From a bacterium D16-51 (GTDB taxonomy: Bacteria > Bacillota > Clostridia > Lachnospirales > Lachnospiraceae), in the NCBI GenBank assembly GCA_003612285.1, contig RAYE01000035.1, forward strand, positions 1-59,381: a stretch of 59,381 nucleotides of DNA. The letters run 5' to 3'. This document shows positions 8,090-16,992 of the stretch, one piece after another. Below the pieces are notes generated by a model, which did not search any database, was not told where the DNA came from, and saw nothing but the letters and a program-made list of their open reading frames with translations. The translations under genes and the position numbers were made by a program. How positions within the stretch are numbered: position 1 is the first letter of the stretch; each line of letters begins with the position of its first letter.

Positions 8090-8497
8090 ATGATATTAAA
8101 AAAGATGATAGGTGGGTTATTGTGTGGAGCTGTTCTTGTCAGTACTATAAGTGTTACTGCCTCAGCAGCTGAGACAGATACGGTTAGTGGTACATGTAGT
8201 GGAGTCGGTGTAGTTGGTTCAGCTCTCATAACGGAACATACAGCTACGGCAACTACATCCCATATGGGGTCGAGTGCAGAAGGGACGGTAAAAGTTAATT
8301 GTACAAATGTATATCGTGATGTGAGTGCAGGCACTATAAAAACAGCAACGGCTTCAGGAACGGGAAAAAATCATGTTACAAAGGAGTTTAATGTATATGA
8401 AGAAGATTATATGAAGTCGTTAGCAACAACACATTCTGTAGCAGTTAGGACAGGTACATGGTCCGATGAGACTTCTGTAACTTATACAAAACGATAG
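8090..8497 (+). CDS. Small secreted protein, unknown function
   Basis: A 135-residue preprotein with a clear Sec signal peptide (MILKKMIGGLLCGAVLVSTI) and an ASA-A type cleavage site near residue 26. The mature part is about 108 residues, rich in Thr, Ser, Ala and Val, with two cysteines (GTCSG and VNCTN) that could form a disulfide, and ends in SVTYTKR. A beta-rich fold is likely. No family recognised. GAAAGGCAGGG lies upstream of the ATG. Placed after a peptide gene and before binding-protein and ABC genes, it could be an exported effector or bacteriocin-like product, but no toxin motif is visible. Confidence 0.75.
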   Translation: MILKKMIGGLLCGAVLVSTISVTASAAETDTVSGTCSGVGVVGSALITEHTATATTSHMGSSAEGTVKVNCTNVYRDVSAGTIKTATASGTGKNHVTKEFNVYEEDYMKSLATTHSVAVRTGTWSDETSVTYTKR

Positions 8498-8584
8498 TTT
8501 TGTATAAGACAGTATTATTTTCCGGCGGGGAGAGGGCGTTTGTCTTCTCTCTGCGTCATAATATAATTTTAGGAGGGAGTACAT

Positions 8585-10135
8585 ATGAAAAAGAAAAATT
8601 GGGTTATCATCTGTTCAGTATGTGTGATTGCATTATTTGCAGGTATATTTACCTATATGCAGGTACATAAAAACAATAAACAGGAGGCAGAGGTTCCCGG
8701 GCATTATATTGGGGAAGAAGAGACGGAAAAGAAGGAAGAGTTTGATATTGAGGCAGATATCCAGCCGCGTTTGGCAGAGCGCAAGGAAGGTAATATTATC
8801 TGGACGGTTTCTGATGACGTCTTGATTAATGAGGATTATTTAGAACTCTTGAATAAAAGGCTAAAACAGGATGGATATGATTTTCAGTTAAAGTTTCAAT
8901 ATCTGAATACAGAATATTATAATGAAGGAATCCGGAAAGTGTTAGAAGACGGTGATACAGACATTGCCCTTGGCGGACAAGACACCGGAGAGTTTGGTAA
9001 TGTAGTGGCAGGGATTTGCCGTGACGGGCTTTTTTTGGAGCTGTCGCCATATTTGGAATCGGATGCGTGTAAAGCGCTTTGGGAGGAGTACGAGGAACCT
9101 CTTTGGAAAAGCGTATCAGTTGATGGGAAGATTTATACGGTTCCTAATGGAATTTATGATGATGGAAGGCTGTGCGTTGTATTTAACAACAAATATATTG
9201 CGAAGAATGAGAGTAAAAAGTTTACGGGGGATATTACAGAACTGGAGGCGTTTTTAACAGAAGAAATGCGGAAAGAACCGAAAGGCAGGGAATTTCTTAT
9301 TACATGGGATAGCTCCAATGTGGCGGTTGCCCTTGGGTATTATCAGCGATTTGGAGCATATTTTAATGCGGAAACGGGAGAAGTAAGCTCACCGTTTGAC
9401 TGTAAGGAGCTGTATCAGTTTTTGAAAATGCTGAATGCTTTTCAAAAAGCGGGGTGTGTGCCGAAAGAATGCAGTCTGCGTTCCGGCACTCCGAATAAAA
9501 AAATCAAAAAAAAGATAGAGAGAAAAGAGTTTAGTATTCTTTTAACAACTCAGACAGATACAATAGAAGCAATGAAAGATGATGTAACGGTAGCAACTCT
9601 GGACTTTTCGCCAAATTTTGCAAGAGTGGGAGGCACAAATGGCATTTGTGCCAAATCGAAAAATGCAGAAGCCGCAATGGAGCTTTTGACATTGCTCCAT
9701 ACGCAGGACGAGTATGCACATTTGCTTTTGTATGGCGAGGAGGGAAAGGATTATAAAATAGAAAAGGGAAAAATTGTATCAGATGATTTTACAGGTATTT
9801 GGACGGTTGATGCCCTGGGGATTTACAGGAGTTCTTATCCGGAAGGGGAAGAGCGAAATGCTTATACAAAAAATATCCGTCAGCAGAAAAGGGAGGTATA
9901 CCGTTCAGAGCATTGCAGGACGTCCGCAGTAGCGGGATTTCAGGCAGATGGAACTGTTTTTTCGGAAGAGGAGATAGAAAATGCCGATACGGCAGAAAGC
10001 AATCTTGATATCTGGAAAAAGGAAGACTTTGAAAAGCAGTATCAAAACGTAAAAAAGGCTGTGGCGGAGGCAGAGGGATCGATTGTTAAAAAGTTAGCAA
10101 AGCAGCTGGAAGAATGGAAAAGCATCCAAAATTGA
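8585..10135 (+). CDS. Membrane-anchored extracellular solute-binding-like protein
   Basis: A 516-residue protein with an N-terminal signal anchor (WVIICSVCVIALFAGIFTYM) and no convincing lipobox, followed by a domain like family 1 ABC solute-binding proteins (hints: TDIALGGQDTGEFGNV, LFLELSPYL, KIYTVPNGIYDDG and a hinge-like ITWDSSNVAVALGYY). The C-terminal 90 residues are charged and helical. GGAGGGAG precedes the ATG. It is followed 18 bp on by the propeller-like gene and then the ABC exporter genes. The neighbouring ABC-2 permease is not an importer type, so ligand sensing or chaperoning of an exported product is as likely as uptake. Confidence 0.72.
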   Translation: MKKKNWVIICSVCVIALFAGIFTYMQVHKNNKQEAEVPGHYIGEEETEKKEEFDIEADIQPRLAERKEGNIIWTVSDDVLINEDYLELLNKRLKQDGYDFQLKFQYLNTEYYNEGIRKVLEDGDTDIALGGQDTGEFGNVVAGICRDGLFLELSPYLESDACKALWEEYEEPLWKSVSVDGKIYTVPNGIYDDGRLCVVFNNKYIAKNESKKFTGDITELEAFLTEEMRKEPKGREFLITWDSSNVAVALGYYQRFGAYFNAETGEVSSPFDCKELYQFLKMLNAFQKAGCVPKECSLRSGTPNKKIKKKIERKEFSILLTTQTDTIEAMKDDVTVATLDFSPNFARVGGTNGICAKSKNAEAAMELLTLLHTQDEYAHLLLYGEEGKDYKIEKGKIVSDDFTGIWTVDALGIYRSSYPEGEERNAYTKNIRQQKREVYRSEHCRTSAVAGFQADGTVFSEEEIENADTAESNLDIWKKEDFEKQYQNVKKAVAEAEGSIVKKLAKQLEEWKSIQN

Positions 10136-10153
10136 GAAAAACGGGGTATAAAA

Positions 10154-11323
10154 ATGAAAAACGGTAAAAAGAAAGGAAGGATTATTGCAGGAGCAGCAGT
10201 CCTTGCCGCAGCTTTGGCCGTGGCAGCAGGTGTTTTTTCTTACCAAAGCGGCAAAGAGAAGACAGATTCGTTAAATAACCGGTATTGTCCGACTGTGTTT
10301 GGAAACCTCAATTACTCCGATAATGGTGTATTTTATTATGGGAATGAGGGAATCAGTTATCTGGATGCGGAAACAGGAAGGGAGGTTTCGGTCTGCACGA
10401 AAGCGGGCTGCCGTCATGAGGATGCCTCCTGTCCGGCAAAGGTAGAAGCGTTGTATCGTACAGGTATTGTGTATGATGGGAAAAAGCTGTACTACATCAG
10501 TGACGGTGATACGCGGGAACTTGAGTCATTATATCTGACAGAATGTGATATCAATGGCAGCAATAGGAAAAAGATGGCGGATTTTGAAGGGCTTCAGTCG
10601 CCGCAGGCAATCGCCTATTATGATGATTATGTCATTGTTGCATATATGAATGGATTTGACTGGAAAAAAAGGGAAGAGATTAACAACAGGGAGGCAGGGA
10701 TTTACGTATATAACAGAAAGACAAAGGAGGGAGGGAAAATATACCATTCCACCGCATGGGCAAACCTAGTGTCTTCGTTAGATGTGATAGATGGTGACAT
10801 TTATTTTTGCAGAAGCTATAGCCCGCTTTCGGAGGAAGAAGTCATGCAGCAGGGGGCAGGGGAATCCGATCAGGCTTTGGCTGGGGCGGCGGAGTTGTAC
10901 AAAGTGCCGTTAGAGGGTGGTGAGGCAGAATATATTGCAGATAAGATATCCGTTTCTGTTTCCGGGGTGACAGGAATCGGAGATATGGTGCTGTATTCTA
11001 CAGAAGAGGGGTTGCAGGCATATTTTCCAAAAACAAAGAAAACAAAAACCATTAAAGAAGGGGAACAGGTTTATAATGTGACAAGCAGGCTGTCAGATGG
11101 GAAGGGCATTGTAAGGCAGATTACGGGAGATGGTGAAAATTCAGATTATTATATTTGTGATAAGGAGGGGACCCTGAAATGGATTGGAAATACACCGCTT
11201 GTTTTTATGGCTGTTTATGATAATGTGACTTATGCAATGGATAACAATGGCTGGGCTGCTTTGGACACAAATAAGTGGCAGAAAGGGGATTTTGAGGTGC
11301 GTTATTCCTTTCAGGCAAAATAG
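10154..11323 (+). CDS. Membrane-anchored beta-propeller-like protein with a Cys/His cluster
   Basis: A 389-residue protein with an N-terminal hydrophobic anchor (about residues 9-29) and an extracellular region of repeated beta-strand blades (GVFYYGNEGISYLDAETG, KLYYISDGD, DIYFCRSYS, DMVLYSTEEG), as in TolB/DUF5050-like propellers. Near residue 80 is the compact motif CTKAGCRHEDASC, whose Cys/His spacing could bind a metal or form disulfides. The gene is 18 bp after the solute-binding-like gene and 93 bp before the ABC permease. Propellers of this type often accompany two-component/ABC modules in Clostridia (recollection, not checked). No enzyme active site is apparent. Confidence 0.72.
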   Translation: MKNGKKKGRIIAGAAVLAAALAVAAGVFSYQSGKEKTDSLNNRYCPTVFGNLNYSDNGVFYYGNEGISYLDAETGREVSVCTKAGCRHEDASCPAKVEALYRTGIVYDGKKLYYISDGDTRELESLYLTECDINGSNRKKMADFEGLQSPQAIAYYDDYVIVAYMNGFDWKKREEINNREAGIYVYNRKTKEGGKIYHSTAWANLVSSLDVIDGDIYFCRSYSPLSEEEVMQQGAGESDQALAGAAELYKVPLEGGEAEYIADKISVSVSGVTGIGDMVLYSTEEGLQAYFPKTKKTKTIKEGEQVYNVTSRLSDGKGIVRQITGDGENSDYYICDKEGTLKWIGNTPLVFMAVYDNVTYAMDNNGWAALDTNKWQKGDFEVRYSFQAK

Positions 11324-11416
11324 AGTGATCCTCACGTACGCAACGGGCCAAGCGTAATGCTTGCAAGGAACTGTAAAAGCGCTGTTTTGCGGCGATAGAA
11401 AGAAATGGGGTGAAGT

Positions 11417-13564
11417 ATGAGGGATATTTATTTGGGGGAAATAAAGAAGGTGCTGCGGAAACATACCGTATGCAGCTTTATATTAATTCTTTTTGCAGGT
11501 TACGTTTTTTATCTTGCTTTGGAGGTGTATGGGAAGGCAGGAGGGGAACAGTATTCCTATCAGGCATACCAGAAGCTTGCAGCGACGGTTGATTCGGAAA
11601 ATTTACCCAAAGAAATTGAACGTTTGGAAAGGGAGTCGGAGGATTTTTCGCATAAAGAATTGTATACGGACAGTTTTCAGGCTGAGTATGCATTGTATGA
11701 CGAGGTGCTGCGGCAGATGCGCCATGTGGCGGGATATGCAGAGTATGCAGGCGGCATGGTGGAAGATGCGCAAAAGGGAGAAATCAGTCTGTTTCAGGAG
11801 AATGCTTATACCAGAAGGGAGCAGGAAAAAACGGTTCGTGATTTTGGAAGGCTGCGTACATATCCTGTTACTTTTGCACCATACCGCGGGGTATATCTGC
11901 TGGCAGGATTTGACTTTGGCGATATTGTCATCCTTGTTGTTCTTGTGTTGCTTGTGGCATCTCTGGTTACAATGGAAAAGGAAAACCAGACGCTGCCTTT
12001 GCTGCATAGTACATTCCATGGCAGGAAAAGAGTGGGGGCAGCTAAATTTCTTGGAGGCCTGTCTTTGCTGCTGTCAGGCATAGTTTTCCTTTTTGCCTGC
12101 AAGAGCTTTATTATTTTAGCCACCTATGGGGTTGGAGACTGGAATGGGGCGGTACAGTCTGTTTATCCGTACGGTTCCTGCAGGTATGGGATTTGTGTCT
12201 GGGAATTTCTGGTTTTGGCTGCAATAGGGAGGATAATGGCTTATTTTGCCTTTTATGCGGTTTTGTTTTTTTTGGCTGCTTTTATCAAAAGGGGAGTAGT
12301 TTTCTATTGCTCTTGTGGAATCTTTCTTGGGCTGGAGGGGATTTTTTCTGTTGTAGTTGAGGAATACAGCTGGGTTGGCTTTTTGCGGAGTTTCAATGTC
12401 ATTCCATTTTTGAACAGTGATACTGTTATTGGGAAATACCAAAATGTGAACGTATTCCGGTATCCTGCTGATTATGCGTTTGTGGCGCCGGTGATAGAGA
12501 TTTGCTTTTTTGCTGTTTTTTCGGCGTTGGGAATTTACAGCTTTGAATGTTGTATAGAGTTAAAAGAGATTTCCTTTCTGAAAAAGAAAAGGGACCGAAT
12601 AAGGCATTATGCCGCCTGTCTTGTCTGCCGAAGGGAGAGCCGCAGCCGGCATTGCCCAGACAGCGTTTTCCTTTTTGGCAAGGAGTTAAAAAAGGTATGG
12701 ATTGGAGAGAAGGGGCTTTTGCTGTTCCTGATAGGGCTTCTTTTTCTTTTTTTTCTGTATTCTCCACTGGAAGAAAGCTTTTTGGATAAAGATGAAATCT
12801 ATTACAGCCATTATATGTTAAAGCTGCAGGGAAAATATTCCGAAGAGAAAATGGCGTATCTTTATCAGGAAAGGGAAGAACTGGAACAGATACAGGAGGC
12901 TTTGGATTCGGGGAAACAATATACGGCGGCGCAGATAGAAGTTTTGACGCAGAAGACGGAACGGCTGGCGGGGCTTGAAATGGCAATCCGAAATGCGGAA
13001 TATGTACAGGAAAACGGATTTTCCCATTTCGTATATGAAAAGGGCTATCTTACGCTGTTTGGGAAATATGATGGAGAATGGGAGCTTTTAAAACTGCGTG
13101 TGATATCTTTACTGATCATGGCGGGGCTCGCGGCTTCTGTCTGGGGAATAGAGGCATGGAGTGGAATGGATCAGGTTCTGCGCATCAGTGAAAAAGGGGA
13201 GCGTTTTCTCAGGAGATTGAAACGGTATCATATTGCCCTGCTTTCGCTGGTTGTTTTTGTGGTAACATATGCACCGTGGGTGTGGAATGTGGCACAGGCT
13301 TATGATTGCAGCCAGTGGCTTGCGCCTATAGGGAGCATTATGCAGTTTCGGGGTGATTGGTTTGAGGAGATGCCGATTGTGGCAATAGCAGGGCTTTTTG
13401 GGACGCTGCATTTGTTTTATCTTTATTTTACCGGAATTTTGATACGTATTGTCAGAAAGAGGATGGGAAATTACATATTGACTGTTTTCGTATCTTTCGT
13501 TATTTTTGCCATTCCTGCTTTTGCAGTGTCAGGCAGTATAGCAGGATGGTTTTTTGTTTTATAG
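11417..13564 (+). CDS. ABC-2 type transporter permease, large
   Basis: A 715-residue integral membrane protein with two halves, each with a leading hydrophobic segment, a long extracytoplasmic charged loop (about 40-160 and 450-555) and a cluster of membrane segments. The duplicated layout resembles ABC-2 export permeases. The segment MEKENQTLPLLHSTFHGRK after the second helix is the typical cytoplasmic coupling region. GGGGTGAAGT precedes the ATG. The ATPase partner is at 13723; the 158-bp gap between them holds a repeat with a terminator hairpin, so the two genes may be expressed unequally. Likely role: export or self-protection within the LytTR-controlled cassette (inference). Confidence 0.82.
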   Translation: MRDIYLGEIKKVLRKHTVCSFILILFAGYVFYLALEVYGKAGGEQYSYQAYQKLAATVDSENLPKEIERLERESEDFSHKELYTDSFQAEYALYDEVLRQMRHVAGYAEYAGGMVEDAQKGEISLFQENAYTRREQEKTVRDFGRLRTYPVTFAPYRGVYLLAGFDFGDIVILVVLVLLVASLVTMEKENQTLPLLHSTFHGRKRVGAAKFLGGLSLLLSGIVFLFACKSFIILATYGVGDWNGAVQSVYPYGSCRYGICVWEFLVLAAIGRIMAYFAFYAVLFFLAAFIKRGVVFYCSCGIFLGLEGIFSVVVEEYSWVGFLRSFNVIPFLNSDTVIGKYQNVNVFRYPADYAFVAPVIEICFFAVFSALGIYSFECCIELKEISFLKKKRDRIRHYAACLVCRRESRSRHCPDSVFLFGKELKKVWIGEKGLLLFLIGLLFLFFLYSPLEESFLDKDEIYYSHYMLKLQGKYSEEKMAYLYQEREELEQIQEALDSGKQYTAAQIEVLTQKTERLAGLEMAIRNAEYVQENGFSHFVYEKGYLTLFGKYDGEWELLKLRVISLLIMAGLAASVWGIEAWSGMDQVLRISEKGERFLRRLKRYHIALLSLVVFVVTYAPWVWNVAQAYDCSQWLAPIGSIMQFRGDWFEEMPIVAIAGLFGTLHLFYLYFTGILIRIVRKRMGNYILTVFVSFVIFAIPAFAVSGSIAGWFFVL

Positions 13565-13565
13565 G

Positions 13566-13648
13566 AAATTGCGCTGTTACGTAGTGGTTGTCGACAAGAA
13601 TTGCTTCGCAATTCTTGCTAGCGCACCAGCGCCGGCGGTGCGCTTTTT
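13566..13648 (+). repeat. 83-bp dispersed repeat with two stem-loops, copy 1
   Basis: The element contains AAGAATTGC-TTC-GCAATTCTT (a perfect hairpin) followed by GCGCACC...GGTGCGC. A near-identical copy in the opposite orientation lies at 31028-31110. Aligned in the same direction they differ at only a few positions, and the TTC loop of one is GAA in the other. It separates the ABC permease from its ATPase. Confidence 0.8.
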
Positions 13649-13649
13649 T
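13621..13649 (+). terminator. Intrinsic terminator inside the dispersed repeat
   Basis: GCGCACC (13621-13627) pairs with GGTGCGC (13637-13643), with additional pairing in the loop, followed by six T. It would cut transcription between the permease and ATPase genes. Confidence 0.7.
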
Positions 13650-13722
13650 ACATGATGGTACAGTTCTTTAAGAATAGCCGTGAATAGTAGTTATTGGGAA
13701 GGCTTATAATGGAGAGGGACAT

Positions 13723-14595
13723 ATGGTAATAGAAATTCGTGATTTGGTAAAAGAATATGGTGAAACCAGGGCATTAGACGGGTTAAGCCTGACCCTGGAA
13801 AATGGAATATACGGGCTGTTAGGGCCAAACGGTGCCGGCAAATCAACATTGATTAATATCTTAACGGATAATATCAAAAGGAGCAGCGGAACCGTTTTGT
13901 GTGATGGCGAAGAAATCACTCAGCTTGGGAAAAGCTATCGGAAACGGGTAGGATATATGCCGCAGACACAGAGCTGCTATGATACTTTCCGGGCGCAGGA
14001 ATTTTTAGAATATATGGCAGTGATAAAGGGAATGGATCGGAAGCAGAAAAGTACATCGGAAGAAATACAGCATATTTTGCAGGAAGTAAATCTGTATGAG
14101 AAAAGGTCATTTAAAATCGGAGGTTTTTCCGGCGGGATGAAAAGGCGTATCCTGCTTGCACAGGCGCTGCTTGGACAGCCAGAGTTTTTGATTCTGGATG
14201 AACCGACTGCAGGGCTTGACCCGAAGGAGAGGATTGCCCTGCGCAACAGTATTGCAAGAAGCAGCAAAAATCGGATTGTTATGGTAGCGACACATATTGT
14301 GAGCGATATTGAATGCCTTGCCGGTTCAATTATTATATTGGACAAAGGGAAGGTGGTACGCTGTGATACACCGGGGCGGCTGCTGGAGATGATAAGCGGC
14401 AGGGTTGGCGTAGTGCATTGCAGGGCGGAGGAACTCCCTGCTTATCAGGAAAAATACTGTGTCAGCAGTATTACACAGGGGAAGGAAGATTTCATTTTGC
14501 ATCTGGTCGGCGGACAGCTTCCTTCAAATGCAGATATTGAACATGCTGCATTGACTTTAGAAGATGTGTATATGTATTTTTTTGGCAGACAATAG
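13723..14595 (+). CDS. ABC transporter ATP-binding protein
   Basis: A 290-residue ABC ATPase with Walker A GPNGAGKST, a signature FSGGMKRR, Walker B LILDEPTAGLD and the switch histidine in VATHIV. The last 80 residues form a short regulatory tail, as in ABC-2 export ATPases. GGAGAGGG precedes the ATG. It most likely energises the 715-residue permease upstream despite the repeat and terminator between them. A strong terminator follows at 14668. Confidence 0.9.
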   Translation: MVIEIRDLVKEYGETRALDGLSLTLENGIYGLLGPNGAGKSTLINILTDNIKRSSGTVLCDGEEITQLGKSYRKRVGYMPQTQSCYDTFRAQEFLEYMAVIKGMDRKQKSTSEEIQHILQEVNLYEKRSFKIGGFSGGMKRRILLAQALLGQPEFLILDEPTAGLDPKERIALRNSIARSSKNRIVMVATHIVSDIECLAGSIIILDKGKVVRCDTPGRLLEMISGRVGVVHCRAEELPAYQEKYCVSSITQGKEDFILHLVGGQLPSNADIEHAALTLEDVYMYFFGRQ

Positions 14596-14667
14596 TGGGT
14601 TTTGCACTTTTATTGTTCGTTGGTATAGAGGGAATAGCATAGAAACAGCTCTTTGGAAATGAAGTAA

Positions 14668-14697
14668 ATGCCCCATAGCGTGCTATGGGGCATTTTT
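14668..14697 (+). terminator. Intrinsic terminator after the ABC ATPase gene
   Basis: The stem ATGCCCCATAGC (14668-14679) pairs with GCTATGGGGCAT (14682-14693), followed by TTTTT. It lies between convergent genes and may also slow transcription from the minus strand. Confidence 0.88.
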
Positions 14698-14745
14698 AAA
14701 AGATTATCTTTTGTTATTGTTCTGTATTTTCATGTTTTGATCCAA

Positions 14746-16533
14746 TCAGTAAGCAGCTTCCAGAATCCAATGCTGGCAGTCTCCGCCCCAGTAATTCCAT
14801 TGTACAATATTCCCGCCGGGTTCCTGGCTCCAGTCAAATACATCCAGGCAGGAGGCGCTGTTTGTAATCCGTGTTTTAATAGCATATATGCCAGGGGATA
14901 CAGGAGCAATTTCAAACATCTGGTTTTGGCCGCCGTTATAACTGTATTGTACTACATTTGTGCCATCTGTAGTTTTTTTGCCGGCAATGTCAAGCGCTTT
15001 GGAATAACCGGATGCTCCGGTGAAGATATAGTAATAACTGGCGTCATTTTTGGTGAGTTTAAACTTTTGCCTGCTGCTGCCAAGATAGGTGTTTTGCTGG
15101 AGATTGGCATTATCAGCAGAAGAGCCGTCTGCAACATCTAAGTATAAGCCGCTGTATGCACTTTTGATATAATATGTGCCGTCCATTGAGCCGTCATTAA
15201 ATATACCAGATGAGGTTATGCTTGATTTGCCGCAGATATCGTTAAATACATATAAGGATTTCATTGCATTGCCGTTTTTATCAAAGAGTGTCATATTATC
15301 CCAGGTACTGCCGCCGTCGACAGTGGAATAATAGGTAACGCTGCCGCTGTAAAGTTTTTCGTAGTTTCCGGTTACGCTTGTTGCCCAGCCGGAGCCGCAG
15401 GTGCCCCAGGTAGAACTGTCTGTGGCAATCCAGCCAGGTTCCCAGTAGAATGCGCCAATGCCATAGCCGGCTTTGGTTTCATTCACTTTTGCAACGGCTG
15501 CAAAAACATCATGCAACGCTTCTGCCTGTCCGGAAACGCTTACTGCATAATTGGCATGGACCATGCCGGACGCATCACCGATATTGTTGTTTTGGGAGTC
15601 GAAATTTTCATATGTATAAGGATAAGCGGTTTCTGCTACCATAACTTTTTTGTTGTAGTTTCTGGCAATATTTGTAAGTTTTTGCGTCAGGTCTGAAGCG
15701 GTTCCATGCCACATTGGGTAATAAGATGTGGAGAATACGTCATAATCTACGCCAAGCGTATCCACGCATTCTGCATACCATTCGCCTCTTTCTACCAAAT
15801 CTGTAAAATGTAGTACTTTAAGCATAGATTTCCCATATAATGCATTAATGTCATTTACAGCATAGCAGCCTTGCTGCATAAGTGCCGCAACACCTGAACT
15901 TAAATCCCATACGCCATCGTACAGGCCGCCTACTCCGCACATAGAGCCATTCGTCTCATTGCCGATCTGCACCATGCCGATATTAACGCCATAGTCTAGT
16001 AATTCTTTCAGGCTGTCATAAGTAAAATTGTAGACAGCATCTTTTTTGTACGCAAGGCTATAATCTGCCCAGGCTTTTGGGGCAAATTGTTTTTCTGGGT
16101 CTGCCCAGAAGTCAGAGTAATGAAAGTCAATAAAGACCTTCATGCCTGCATCAGTTGCCCGTTTGCCCAATATTTTAGCATTATAAAGGTCACAGTTGCC
16201 TGCGCCATACGGTTTATATGGAGCAGAAGAATCATAGGGGTTGTTCCATATGCGGATGCGGACATAATTTACTCCTGCGCCAGATAAAATATCAAACATG
16301 TCGCCGTTGGAGCCGTCCAGATAGTGAAATTCTGTCCCGCTTTTTTCTAGTGCCGTCAACGCGGAAATATCTACGCCCCTTGCAAAATCATCCGTTATAC
16401 CTGAAACAGAACTGGTTCCAGATATGGGGGCTGTGGCTGCCGAACATGTTTTTTTGGTTCCAGGCATCAATCCGGCTGTCAGTAAGATGGCCAGTGTTAA
16501 TGCAGTAATACATTTTTTTAATCCTGTTTTCAT
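14746..16533 (-). CDS. Secreted GH53 endo-beta-1,4-galactanase with ricin-type lectin domain
   Basis: A 595-residue secreted enzyme. The signal peptide (about residues 1-32) is followed by a GH53 barrel with RGVDISAL, VRIRIWNNPYD, the acid/base in QIGNETNG (about E193) and the nucleophile in VMVAETAYPY (about E300). The C-terminal 145 residues form a ricin B-type carbohydrate-binding domain (GLYLDVADGSSADNANLQQ, ending QHWILEAAY). GH53 enzymes cleave beta-1,4-galactan side chains of pectin. The ATG at 16533 has GAGGTGG just upstream, better than the more upstream start at 16566. It has its own consensus promoter and an operator-like palindrome. The lectin domain resembles that of the GH5 enzyme at 57587. 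Confidence 0.93.
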   Translation of the reverse strand: MKTGLKKCITALTLAILLTAGLMPGTKKTCSAATAPISGTSSVSGITDDFARGVDISALTALEKSGTEFHYLDGSNGDMFDILSGAGVNYVRIRIWNNPYDSSAPYKPYGAGNCDLYNAKILGKRATDAGMKVFIDFHYSDFWADPEKQFAPKAWADYSLAYKKDAVYNFTYDSLKELLDYGVNIGMVQIGNETNGSMCGVGGLYDGVWDLSSGVAALMQQGCYAVNDINALYGKSMLKVLHFTDLVERGEWYAECVDTLGVDYDVFSTSYYPMWHGTASDLTQKLTNIARNYNKKVMVAETAYPYTYENFDSQNNNIGDASGMVHANYAVSVSGQAEALHDVFAAVAKVNETKAGYGIGAFYWEPGWIATDSSTWGTCGSGWATSVTGNYEKLYSGSVTYYSTVDGGSTWDNMTLFDKNGNAMKSLYVFNDICGKSSITSSGIFNDGSMDGTYYIKSAYSGLYLDVADGSSADNANLQQNTYLGSSRQKFKLTKNDASYYYIFTGASGYSKALDIAGKKTTDGTNVVQYSYNGGQNQMFEIAPVSPGIYAIKTRITNSASCLDVFDWSQEPGGNIVQWNYWGGDCQHWILEAAY

Positions 16534-16606
16534 ATTCCACCTCATTTCTAATTGTGGGCTGCTCATTAGCAGTTCCCTGGTGATTTCCTTACTGTAACTG
16601 CAAATA

Positions 16607-16627
16607 AACCGGATTGCGCAATCGGTT
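16607..16627. promoter_or_regulatory. LacI-family-type operator in the galactanase leader
   Basis: AACCGGATTGCGCAATCGGTT is nearly symmetric around TTGCGCAA with CG at the centre, like LacI/GalR-family operators. It lies just downstream of the predicted transcription start of the galactanase gene, where a bound repressor would block elongation. No LacI-type gene is in the window, so the regulator is elsewhere. Confidence 0.6.
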
Positions 16628-16644
16628 GTATAACTTATAAATTA

Positions 16645-16673
16645 AATATAACACCTCAAAGCCCTTCTGTCAA
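16645..16673 (-). promoter_or_regulatory. Promoter of the galactanase gene
   Basis: On the minus strand TTGACA (16673-16668) is 17 bp from TATATT (16650-16645), a near-consensus vegetative promoter about 115 bp upstream of the ATG. Confidence 0.8.
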
Positions 16674-16693
16674 TGGAACTATTGTTGGTAGTA

Positions 16694-16854
16694 AGGAACT
16701 GTATGGAAATAACTTTTACACCTTGACTTGCCTATTTCTCCGGCTGCACAGGTCAAAAAGCCTCGACGTAGCCCCACTACGCCTGCGTTTTTTGACCTGC
16801 ACATCCGAAGAAATATCCTACGCAATCTGTAAAAGTTATTTTCCTACAGTTCCT
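16694..16854. repeat. MITE-like 161-bp palindromic element, copy 1
   Basis: The ends AGGAACTGTA and TACAGTTCCT are perfect inverted repeats and the pairing continues inward (ATAACTTTTACA with TGTAAAAGTTAT). Inner arms GGTCAAAAA and TTTTTGACC surround the core TCGACGTAGCCCCACTACGCCT. The element at 20118 has different arms but nearly the same core. No gene inside. Confidence 0.75.
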
Positions 16855-16929
16855 AATAGAAAAATAGCGTCAAAAAACTCTTAGATTTGGCAAAAATCAA
16901 TGTTTCTGGAAAGACATTGGAGATATGGG

Positions 16930-16979
16930 TTGACAGGTGTATATAAACTGTATATAATAACATATACAGTTTATATACA
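16930..16979 (+). promoter_or_regulatory. Consensus promoter within a perfect 18-bp inverted repeat
   Basis: TTGACA (16930-16935) and TATAAT (16953-16958) are 17 bp apart, a perfect consensus promoter. The -10 region is embedded in an inverted repeat with 18-nt arms (16938-16955 and 16962-16979) and a 6-nt centre. GntR proteins of the YtrA type bind such TATA-rich palindromes; the regulator at 18593, in this operon, is the likely binder. Confidence 0.82.
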
Positions 16980-16992
16980 GGAGGCGGTGTAA

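Noticed and set aside
11417-13564. The large ABC-2 permease as two fused genes
   Set aside because: The frame is continuous with no internal ribosome binding site, and its two halves match the layout of large duplicated ABC-2 permeases.
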